Assembly (NCBI GenBank): GCA_020638905.1
Contig: JACKHP010000015.1
Span: 26,196 to 90,195, forward strand
Length of the DNA stretch: 64,000 nucleotides
Reading direction: 5' to 3'
Source: Planctomycetota bacterium
Lineage (GTDB): Bacteria; Planctomycetota; B15-G4
Below the pieces are notes generated by a model. That model saw only the letters and a list, made by a program, of their open reading frames with translations. It was not told where the DNA came from and searched no databases. Positions within the stretch are counted from its first letter, which is position 1. Each line of letters begins with the position of its first letter. Positions 52,797 through 59,625 of this stretch are shown here, piece after piece. The translations under genes were made by a program, and so were the position numbers.

Positions 52797-54362
52797 GTGC
52801 ATCCACTCCCATCGCGCATGCTGCGCGTCGTCGTCGCGGCGGCCCTCTCGGCCTCGCCGCTCCTGGCCCAGGCGTTCCCCGACTGGGTCCGCGTGACCGA
52901 ACTCGAGGACGGGGCCATCGTGGCCGAGGACCTGCGCGGTCCCCAGGTCTTCGCCGACTTCCACGAGTACCTGGCGTCACCCTTCTTCGCCGAGCACGGC
53001 ATGCGCTGCGGCACGGGGCGGCTGCCCGAGTTCTTCGACGCCGCGACGGCCTATCTGGGTGCGACGTCGGACTGCAGTTCGGTGAACACCAACCCCGCGG
53101 CCGAGTACGCCCCGAGCGGCGGCGTGGTGTACTCGATCCCCGTGGTCTGGCACGTGATCACGACCAAGAGCGGCGGCGGCAACGTGACCGACACCGCGAT
53201 CCAGCAGAACATGCAGGTCCTCAACGAGGACTTCCGCGCGTTCGCGGGCAGCCTCGGTGCCGACGGCACCGACGCGCGCATCGAGTTCACTCTGGCGGGC
53301 ATCACGCGCACCAAGAGCAACTCCTGGTACAACGACCAGGGGACCTACTGGAACTCGCTCGCCTGGGACACGACCCGCTACCTGAACATCTACACGAACA
53401 GCGCGGGCGGCAACCTCGGCTACGCGTACGTCCCCAGCGGAGGCGGTGTCGTCGGGCAGCCGTGGGACGGCGTGCGGTTGTACTGGGCCGCCGTGGGCAA
53501 GCCGAGTCCGTACGGCGCGCCGTACCACCTCGGACGCACCGCCACCCACGAGGTCGGGCACTACCTCGGCCTCTACCACACCTTCGACGGTGGTTGCGCG
53601 ACGGCCTCCTCGCCGGGCTGCTACACGAGCGGTGACCTGATCTGCGACACGAACAGCGAGGCGGCGCCCCAGGGCAGCGGCTCGTGCAGCAGCTCGTCGT
53701 GCGGGACGCCGAACCCGACCGACAACTACATGGACTACTCGGACGACGCCTGCATGACCGAGTTCACCCAGGACCAGGCCAGGCGCATGCGCTGCACCCT
53801 GGCGAACTTCCGGCAGGACCTCGTGGGCGGAGGGTCGTCGAACCAGTCACCGAGCGTGACGATCGGCTCGCCCTCGAACGGCACCTCGGTCACCTCGGGA
53901 ACGCCGATCACCTTCAGCGGCAGCGCGTCCGACGCGGAGGACGGCAACCTCTCGGGTTCGATCATGTGGACCAGCAACCTCGACGGGTCGCTCGGCAGCG
54001 GCTCGAGCGTGAGCGCCACGCTCTCGCAGGGCACCCACACGGTGACGGCGGCGGTGACCGATTCGGGGGGCGCCGGTGCCTCGGACACGGTCTCGGTGAC
54101 GGTCACGTCGGGCGGGGGAGGCGGTCCGACGCTCGCGGCCACGATCTACAAGGTCAAGGGCAAGATCCGCGTCGACCTGGCCTGGACGGGGCTCTCGGGC
54201 TCGAACGTCGAGGTCGTGCGCGACGGCGGCGTGCTCACCACCACCGCGAACGACGGGGCCTACACCGACGCGACCGGCATCAAGGGCAGCGCGTCGTTCA
54301 CGTACCAGGTCCGCGAGACGGGCGGCGGAGCCGTCACCAACAGCGTCACCGTGAGCATCTGA
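52797..54362 (+). CDS. Secreted M43-family (pappalysin-like) zinc metalloprotease
   Basis: 521 residues with a GTG start and AGGAG nine bases upstream. The signal peptide is MLRVVVAAALSASPLLAQAF. The catalytic domain (about 100-340) opens YSIPVVWHVITTK and carries the metzincin zinc site HEVGHYLGLYH (His251, Glu252, His255, His261), then the Met-turn NYMDYSDD. Paired cysteines in between fit cytophagalysin-type M43 enzymes. A bacterial Ig-like domain (about 350-440; SPSVTIGSPSNGTSVTSGTP) and a last beta domain (TIYKVKGKIRVDLAWTGLSG) follow and probably serve substrate or surface binding. It ends at a strong hairpin. Confidence 0.95.
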   Translation: MHPLPSRMLRVVVAAALSASPLLAQAFPDWVRVTELEDGAIVAEDLRGPQVFADFHEYLASPFFAEHGMRCGTGRLPEFFDAATAYLGATSDCSSVNTNPAAEYAPSGGVVYSIPVVWHVITTKSGGGNVTDTAIQQNMQVLNEDFRAFAGSLGADGTDARIEFTLAGITRTKSNSWYNDQGTYWNSLAWDTTRYLNIYTNSAGGNLGYAYVPSGGGVVGQPWDGVRLYWAAVGKPSPYGAPYHLGRTATHEVGHYLGLYHTFDGGCATASSPGCYTSGDLICDTNSEAAPQGSGSCSSSSCGTPNPTDNYMDYSDDACMTEFTQDQARRMRCTLANFRQDLVGGGSSNQSPSVTIGSPSNGTSVTSGTPITFSGSASDAEDGNLSGSIMWTSNLDGSLGSGSSVSATLSQGTHTVTAAVTDSGGAGASDTVSVTVTSGGGGGPTLAATIYKVKGKIRVDLAWTGLSGSNVEVVRDGGVLTTTANDGAYTDATGIKGSASFTYQVRETGGGAVTNSVTVSI

Positions 54363-54374
54363 CGGCGACGCTTC

Positions 54375-54409
54375 GCGTCCCGACCCGCAGCGGTCGCGGG
54401 TCGGGACGC
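54375..54409. terminator. Bidirectional terminator hairpin
   Basis: A perfect 14-bp stem (GCGTCCCGACCCGC and complement) with a 7-base loop, between the convergent metalloprotease and AT-hook genes. Confidence 0.7.
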
Positions 54410-54418
54410 ACGCCGGGT

Positions 54419-54862
54419 TCACTTGATGCGTTCGTACTGTCCGCGACCCAGGCGCTTGAAGCGCGGGTCCTTCGCCAGGGCGTTGCTGACGAGCATGCCG
54501 AAGTTCTTCGCGTTCGACTTGTAGCCGTTCGAGAGGACGAGCTCGGCCGCCTCCTTGGGCGAGGCGACGGCGCGGATCTCCATCGCCTGGGCGATGGCGT
54601 CGGGCAGTGAGATGTCGTTCTTCGGACGCGGGCCGCGCCGTCCGTCTCCGCTCTTGGACGACGATCCCGGCGGGCGGCCGCGCCTGCCCTTGGCCGGGGC
54701 CGCGGCGCCGGAACCCGCGACGCCGAACGCCGCCAGCTCCTTGTCGAGCTCGGCGATCTGGGCCAGGAGCTTGTCGCGCTTGGCGATGAGCTTGCCGGCC
54801 TGTGACTGGCGTCGAGCGAGCTCGGCCTGGAGTTCGGCGGTGGACATGGATGCAAGGGACAT
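54419..54862 (-). CDS. Small AT-hook DNA-binding protein with winged-helix-like C-terminus
   Basis: 147 residues. GGAG eight bases before the ATG at 54862. The N-terminal 45 residues form a coiled coil (ELQAELARRQSQAGKLIAKR then LLAQIAELDKELAAFG), probably for dimerisation. A basic linker carries an AT-hook-like GRRGRPPG and GDGRRGPRPKND. The C-terminal domain (about 85-147; LPDAIAQAMEIRAVASPKEA; FKRLGRGQYERIK) resembles a small winged helix. The overall plan is like H-NS analogues and other nucleoid-associated proteins. It is preceded by a long, AT-richer region with direct repeats, a plausible site for autoregulation. Confidence 0.82.
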   Translation of the reverse strand: MSLASMSTAELQAELARRQSQAGKLIAKRDKLLAQIAELDKELAAFGVAGSGAAAPAKGRRGRPPGSSSKSGDGRRGPRPKNDISLPDAIAQAMEIRAVASPKEAAELVLSNGYKSNAKNFGMLVSNALAKDPRFKRLGRGQYERIK

Positions 54863-54906
54863 CTGGGATTCTCCGGGGGGAGGGACGGATCGGAATCCGT
54901 CCCCGA

Positions 54907-54929
54907 GTGGACACCCACACAGTGGACAC
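54907..54929 (-). repeat. Direct repeat GTGGACAC, 15-bp spacing
   Basis: Copies at 54907-54914 and 54922-54929 lie 45-67 bases upstream of the AT-hook protein gene. The spacing of about one and a half helical turns would suit a dimeric regulator. Confidence 0.45.
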
Positions 54930-55181
54930 GATTCATGTCTCGCCGCGCAAGCGCGATGTGAGAATCGGGACGCGATTGTGTGGGGACGATGGTGTGCGCG
55001 ATGAGATGGGATGTCGCCGTCCGATGACGAGGCGTCCGCCCTGCGCCTCGGTCGTCGTGGGGGTGGCGTGCCCGCCACGACGTCGGGCCGTCCCGAGGCG
55101 AGCCGGTCGGCTCGAGCGACCTCGGAGGCCCGTCGCTCCGGAGCGGTGAGGGGTCCGTCGCCCGAGAGTTTCGCGAGGGGT

Positions 55182-55190
55182 TGCTAGACC
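55182..55190 (+). promoter_or_regulatory. Extended -10-like element (TGCTAGACC)
   Basis: Differs from TGnTAnnnT only at the last base. It lies 130 bases before the gene at 55320. Confidence 0.35.
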
Positions 55191-55319
55191 CTCGTCCTCG
55201 TCGGTGCGACGCTCCCTCGTCGGCGTCCCGGCCGCCGTGATCCGCGCTGCGCGTCGTCGGGCGCTCCTGCGGGTCCGACGGCCACACCCCGATCCGCTCA
55301 CCCCCGAGAGGACCCGAAC

Positions 55320-56990
55320 GTGACTCGTCCCGCCCGATTGCTGCGCGACCTCGAGGCCCTGAAGGACTCGTTCGGAACCGGTCGGGCGGAGCAGAAGCTG
55401 GCCGCGCTCCTGCCGCTCGAACGCGTCGCGCTCCCCGATGCCGGGCAGGTCCGGCGACTGCACGAGATCCTCTGTTTCTGGCGCGCGTACCCCGAGAGTC
55501 CCGAGCTGCTCGAGTGCGTCGAGCGCATGCTCGACGAGTTCGAACGGCGCGCCGACCTGAGGCGCCATCGACGCGCGCTCGACGACTCGGGGATCGCCGG
55601 CACGCGCCTGCACTTCCCGTTCTTCTGGCTCATGGCGCTGCGGTTGGCCGAGCGCTGGCCCGGGTCGATCCACATCGACTGGGACGCCTTCACGACGCAC
55701 GCACGCCTGGCCGACATGCTGCACCTGCTCACGCCGTTCACCGAGACGCTGGGCACCGATTCGGCCGGCCTCTCGACCCGCGAGTGGTTGCAGCTGCTCA
55801 AGGGGCCCGACGAGACCGACGCCGCCTTCCTGTGCCGGCGTTTCGAGTCCATGCCGGTCCCGCAGGCCACGCGCGAATTCCTGTTCGAGGGGCTCGACGT
55901 GCCGTTCCGGGTCGAACCGGGCGAGACGACGCCGGCGCGCACCCGCGAGAGGTGGCCCGCCGGCTCGTTCGTGCTGCAGCGCAGGCCGCTCGACACGCGG
56001 CGTCCCGACCTGCGCGCGGCGGTGCGCGGGGCGCGCATGCGGGTGAGGAGCGTCTCCCCGGCGCAGGGCCGCGAGCTCGTCGAGCTCGCGAACGCGCTCA
56101 TGGTCGCGCGTCATCGCGACCTGCTCGTGTTCCTGCACGGCGACGAGCACGACGTGCGCATCGTCGACTTCGGCGACGGCCTGCAGTTCGCGTGCATCGG
56201 CGCGGCGCCCGAGCGGCGCTTCGTGCTCGAGTCGGTCTACGGTTTCATCACGATCAAGAACCGGGTGCCGATCGGCTACGTGCTGAGCAACTCGCTCTTC
56301 GGCTCGAGCGAGATCGCCTACAACGTGTTCGACACCTTCCGTGGCGGCGAGGCCGCGACGATCTACGGTCGCGTGCTGGCGATGGTCCATCGGCTGTTCG
56401 GCGCCGACTGCTTCGCCGTCGACCCGTACCAGATGGGGCACCACAACCACGAGGGCCAGCAGTCGGGCGCCTGGTGGTTCTACTACAAGCTCGGATTCCG
56501 TCCACGCGACCCCGAGGTGCGCACGCTCGTGCGTGAAGAGCTCGCGCGCATGGAGCGCGACCGCGGCTACCGCACCAGCCCCGCGCGCATCCACCGTCTC
56601 GCCGCGGCGCCGATGTTCTTCTCGCTGGGGCGCTCGCGCCCCGACGTGGTCGGCGCGCTCCCGCTCGAGCAGGTCGGGCTGCGCATCAGCGCCATGCTCG
56701 CGGAGCGCTTCGGCGCCGATCGCGAGGAGGGCATCCGCGTCTGCGCGAGCGAGTCGGCGCGCCTGCTGGGCATGCGCCTGTCGCGGCTCTCGCCGGGCGA
56801 GCGCGTGGCCTGGGATCGCTGGGGTCCGCTCGTGCTCACGCTGCCCGGTGTCGCGCGCTGGACCGCGGCGCAACGGCGCGGCCTGGCCGCCGTCATCCGC
56901 GCCAAGGGCGGACGGCGCGAGTCGGACTTCGTGCGACTCTTCGACCGCCACGCGAGGCTGCGCGGGGCGATCCGCGACCTCGCGCGCTGA
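55320..56990 (+). CDS. Hypothetical protein with GNAT-like region
   Basis: 556 residues with a GTG start and GAGAGGA upstream. I do not know a named family. The N-terminal 200 residues are helical. The central part (about 235-410) has an acyltransferase-like flow: VRSVSPAQGRELVELANALM, then ESVYGFITIKNRVPIGYVLS, then FDTFRGGEAATIYGRVLAMV and AWWFYYKLGFRPRD. The last phrase is how GNAT domains end (Y-x-LGF-x-P). A histidine-rich VDPYQMGHHNHEGQQSG is notable. The C-terminal 150 residues are helical again. No signal peptide or membrane segment. Probably cytoplasmic. The downstream HutD-family gene starts 50 bases later in the same direction. Confidence 0.8.
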   Translation: MTRPARLLRDLEALKDSFGTGRAEQKLAALLPLERVALPDAGQVRRLHEILCFWRAYPESPELLECVERMLDEFERRADLRRHRRALDDSGIAGTRLHFPFFWLMALRLAERWPGSIHIDWDAFTTHARLADMLHLLTPFTETLGTDSAGLSTREWLQLLKGPDETDAAFLCRRFESMPVPQATREFLFEGLDVPFRVEPGETTPARTRERWPAGSFVLQRRPLDTRRPDLRAAVRGARMRVRSVSPAQGRELVELANALMVARHRDLLVFLHGDEHDVRIVDFGDGLQFACIGAAPERRFVLESVYGFITIKNRVPIGYVLSNSLFGSSEIAYNVFDTFRGGEAATIYGRVLAMVHRLFGADCFAVDPYQMGHHNHEGQQSGAWWFYYKLGFRPRDPEVRTLVREELARMERDRGYRTSPARIHRLAAAPMFFSLGRSRPDVVGALPLEQVGLRISAMLAERFGADREEGIRVCASESARLLGMRLSRLSPGERVAWDRWGPLVLTLPGVARWTAAQRRGLAAVIRAKGGRRESDFVRLFDRHARLRGAIRDLAR

Positions 56991-57040
56991 GGGACCGGCG
57001 AGGGACACGCCAGGCCCGTCCGCACCCCGAGCGACCCGAC

Positions 57041-57661
57041 ATGAGACCCACGCTCGTCCACCTCACGGCCGCCGACGTCGTGACCCGTCCGTGGAAGAAC
57101 GGACGCGGCACGACCGACGAGCTGTTGCTCGTCCCGCCCGACGGCGACTTCGGCGCGCTGGACTTCGAGTGGCGCGTCGCGCGGGCCGGCGTCGACGCGT
57201 CGGGTCCGTTCTCGCAGTTCGCCGGCTTCGAGCGCGTGCTCGTGGTCGTCTCCGGCGCGGGGCTGCGGATGGAACACGGCGCGGCGGCGCCGCCGACGCG
57301 CGTCCTGCGACTGCATCCCTACCGGTTCGCGGGTGAATGGCCCACCTCCGCCGAACTGCTCGACGGACCCGTGCGCGACGTGAACGTGCTGCTGCGCCGC
57401 GACGCGGTGCGCGGCGAGGTCTCGACGGCGCGTCGCCTCCCGTGCGAGCGCGCGCTGCACGGCAGCGAGGCCTTCGTCCACGCGCTGGACGGCGACCTCG
57501 AGCTGCGCGTGGGCGACGCGCCGACCGTGAGGCTCGCCCCCGGCGAGAGCCTGTTCGTGCACGGGCTCGAGACCCCGACGACGTGCGCCCTCGGTGCCGA
57601 GCCAGGATCCGACGCGTGCGCGCTCCTGGTGGACGTCGTGCGTCCCGGTGTCCGGCGCTGA
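57041..57661 (+). CDS. HutD/Ves-family cupin protein
   Basis: 206 residues. The family motif is clear: RPWKNGRGTTDELLL at about 16-30 (HutD and Ves proteins have W-K-N-G-G-G-x-T-x-E). Next come FEWRVARAGVDASGPFSQFAGF and FERVLVVVSGAGLRM, and then a cupin barrel with RLAPGESLFVHG. HutD is linked to histidine utilisation in proteobacteria and may buffer the pathway, but no hut genes are present here. Cytoplasmic. Chosen start is the only ATG before the motif. Confidence 0.9.
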   Translation: MRPTLVHLTAADVVTRPWKNGRGTTDELLLVPPDGDFGALDFEWRVARAGVDASGPFSQFAGFERVLVVVSGAGLRMEHGAAAPPTRVLRLHPYRFAGEWPTSAELLDGPVRDVNVLLRRDAVRGEVSTARRLPCERALHGSEAFVHALDGDLELRVGDAPTVRLAPGESLFVHGLETPTTCALGAEPGSDACALLVDVVRPGVRR

Positions 57662-57663
57662 CG

Positions 57664-57934
57664 GCGCGCGCCTCGCGGTTCTCCGGAATCCCCGTCTCGG
57701 ACGGCCCGCGCGAGCCCGACAGGCTCTGGGATGCGCTCGCGGAAGGTGGCACGATCGAGAGGTGCGGTTGGCTCAGGGACCGCTACGGCGTCGCGTCGAA
57801 CATCGTCCCGACGGTGCTCGGCGGGAGGCCGAAGGACGACGACCGCGCACGCGCCCGACGCGCCACGGAAGGCCAGACCGCAGATGCAGATGTTCGACAT
57901 CGCCCCGCTCGAGAAGGCCTGCACCGCGTCATGA
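57664..57934 (+). pseudogene. C-terminal remnant of a VOC/PhnB-like glyoxalase-fold protein
   Basis: Reading on after the HutD-family stop gives RFSGIPVSDGPREPDRLWDA, then LAEGGTIERCGWLRDRYGVA and SNIVPTVLGG. This is the closing part of PhnB/3-demethylubiquinone-methyltransferase-like VOC proteins, which have LW-x-x-L-x-x-GG and CGW-x-x-DR-x-G-x-x-W-x-IVP. The expected end (MQMFDIAPLEKACTA and a TGA at 57932) is in another frame, and the N-terminal two thirds are missing. The TGA overlaps the ATG of the next gene by four bases, as if the intact gene had been coupled to it. Confidence 0.75.
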
Positions 57935-58344
57935 AGAAGCTCGTCCCCACCGTGGCCGGAGCGCTGCTCGGCCTGATCTTCGTCTTCGCCGGACTCGTCG
58001 TCCTGCTCGACCTCGCGCCGGAGCAGCCTGCCCCGCCGGAGGGTTCGCCGCCGGCGCTCTTCATGGGGGCGTTCGCGCCCACCGGGTACCTCACCTTCGT
58101 GAAGCTGCTCGAGGTGCTCGGGGGACTGCTCGTGGCCGTCCCGCGCACGCGCAACCTGGGTCTGCTCGTGCTGGGTCCGATCGTGGTCAACATCCTCGCC
58201 TTCCACGTCTTCATCATGGGCGGCGAGGGACTCCTCGAGCCGATGCTGCTGGCCGTCGTCGCGCTCGCGGCGTTCCTGCTGTGGGTCGAGCGCCGGGCCT
58301 TCGCCGCCCTCGTCACGCGTCGGAGTTCGAGCGCGTCGGGCTGA
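57931..58344 (+). CDS. DoxX-like small membrane protein
   Basis: 137 residues with four predicted membrane helices (VAGALLGLIFVFAGLVVLLD; YLTFVKLLEVLGGLLVAV; LGLLVLGPIVVNILAFHVFI; MLLAVVALAAFLLWVE). Pattern and length fit DoxX-like proteins of unknown activity, which are often encoded next to VOC-family genes. Its ATG overlaps the TGA of the VOC remnant (ATGA), so it was probably translated by coupling and may now be poorly expressed. No independent ribosome site is obvious. Confidence 0.75.
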   Translation: MKKLVPTVAGALLGLIFVFAGLVVLLDLAPEQPAPPEGSPPALFMGAFAPTGYLTFVKLLEVLGGLLVAVPRTRNLGLLVLGPIVVNILAFHVFIMGGEGLLEPMLLAVVALAAFLLWVERRAFAALVTRRSSSASG

Positions 58345-58438
58345 GTGCGCCGCGCGGGCGGGGGCATCTCGCGCGGCGTCCGGCGGGAGTCGTCCGGCGC
58401 GGGTGAGCGCCAGGATCCTGGGCGATTCCGGCGGGGGC

Positions 58439-58447
58439 TGATACGGT
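58439..58447 (+). promoter_or_regulatory. Extended -10 promoter element (TGATACGGT)
   Basis: Matches TGnTAnnnT, about 73 bases before the Rieske gene. Confidence 0.5.
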
Positions 58448-58519
58448 GCTGCGCAGTCGAGGCCGGGCAGGGTCTCGCCCTCGTCCCCTGGGAGCGAGCG
58501 TCGTGAGCGAGCCAACGCC

Positions 58520-59518
58520 GTGACCGTGCCGCACCCGTATCCGGCGGGTTGGTACCGGTTCCGCTACAGCCACGAACTCGAGCGCGAACGGGTCGTGTCC
58601 GCGCGCTTCTTCGGGCGGCCGTTCGTGGGCTATCGCGCGGCGTCCGGCGCGGTCTCGGTGTTCGACGCGCACTGCGTGCACCTGGGCGCGCACCTCGGCG
58701 ACGGACGCGTGGTCGACGACGCCCTGCGCTGCCCGTTCCACGGCTGGACGTACGACGGGGCGGGACGCTGCGTCCAGGTGCCGTTCTGCCGCGAGGTGCC
58801 CGAGGGTGCGCGAGTGCGCTCGCATCCCGTGGTCGAGCGCAACGGGACGATCTACGTCTGGCACGACACGACCGGAGCGCCGCCCTGGTTCGACGTGCCC
58901 GAGGTGCCCGAGACGAGCAGCCCCGACTGGAAGCGGGGCCCCGTGCATCGCGCGGTGATCCGCAGCCGCGTCCACGAGCCGCGCGAGAACGCGGTGGACA
59001 CCTCTCACGGCCCGGTGCTGCACGCCAGGACGTTCCCGCCGTACCCGGGTACCAAGGGCGAGATCCGCAACTGGCACGAGGATCCCGTCGCGAAGCGGCT
59101 CAGCTTCGATCTCGTGAACACGTTCGGCTACCGCGGCGGCCGGCGCGAGACGACCCTCGGCTTCGAGCTCGTGGGACCCGGACACCTCGTCATGCGTTCG
59201 CGTCTGCCGACCGACACGCTCTTCCTCGTCCCCAACACGCCCGTCGACGAGGAGCGCATCGTGTTCACGATGCTCACGTTCGTCCGCCGTTCGCGCCTCC
59301 CGCTCGTCGACTCGGTGCTGGCGTCGCTCGCGCTGCGCCATCTCGTGCGCGGTCTGCGCGAGGACTACGTCGTGTTCGAGCGCAAGCGCTACCTCGACGC
59401 GCCGCTGCTCTCGCCGGCCGATGGGCCGATCCTGGACATGCGGCGCTGGATGGCGCAGTTCGCCCCGCCCACGGCGGAGGCGGATGCACCCGTCCGGCGA
59501 ATCGCACGGGTTTCCTGA
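58520..59518 (+). CDS. Rieske non-heme iron oxygenase
   Basis: 332 residues with a GTG start; a GTG at 58503 runs into a stop after six codons. The N-terminal Rieske [2Fe-2S] cluster is bound by Cys52-x-His54 and Cys71-x2-His74 (CVHLGAH; CPFHGWTYDGAGRC). The mononuclear iron site follows as ENAVDTSHGPVLH, with Asn157, Asp160, His163 and His168. The layout is that of the KshA-like branch of ring-hydroxylating or sterol/cholesterol oxygenases (about 330-390 residues). Reductase and ferredoxin genes are not present nearby, so electrons must come from elsewhere. Substrate unknown. A palindrome overlaps its stop codon. Confidence 0.93.
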   Translation: MTVPHPYPAGWYRFRYSHELERERVVSARFFGRPFVGYRAASGAVSVFDAHCVHLGAHLGDGRVVDDALRCPFHGWTYDGAGRCVQVPFCREVPEGARVRSHPVVERNGTIYVWHDTTGAPPWFDVPEVPETSSPDWKRGPVHRAVIRSRVHEPRENAVDTSHGPVLHARTFPPYPGTKGEIRNWHEDPVAKRLSFDLVNTFGYRGGRRETTLGFELVGPGHLVMRSRLPTDTLFLVPNTPVDEERIVFTMLTFVRRSRLPLVDSVLASLALRHLVRGLREDYVVFERKRYLDAPLLSPADGPILDMRRWMAQFAPPTAEADAPVRRIARVS

Positions 59519-59523
59519 TCAGG
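59514..59523. repeat. Palindrome CCTGATCAGG followed by GATCATCA
   Basis: A perfect 10-base palindrome over the Rieske stop codon, continued as TGATCAGGATCATCA with a second half-site. It lies 103-112 bases upstream of the catalase-peroxidase gene in an AT-richer stretch, so a repressor or activator site is possible. Confidence 0.35.
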
Positions 59524-59625
59524 ATCATCACGACTGCTGATTGGGCGGGGAGTCGTCGGAAGCCTACACCGGGGCCACGTCGAGCCGGCGCGCATCCGCG
59601 ACCGGCCGAGACACCCGGAGGACTC

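Larger units (their letters stand above)
54863..55319. other. 457-bp divergent intergenic region, partly AT-richer
   Basis: The 110 bases from about 54905 to 55015 are visibly less GC-rich than the surroundings. They contain a direct repeat of GTGGACAC and several GTGTG/CACAC steps. The part 55020-55320 is GC-rich and holds the candidate promoter at 55182. Short ORFs here show no codon bias. No RNA gene recognised. Confidence 0.55.

Noticed and set aside
58503..58520. GTG at 58503 as start of the Rieske gene
   Set aside because: It reaches a TGA after six codons; the GTG at 58520 opens the correct frame.
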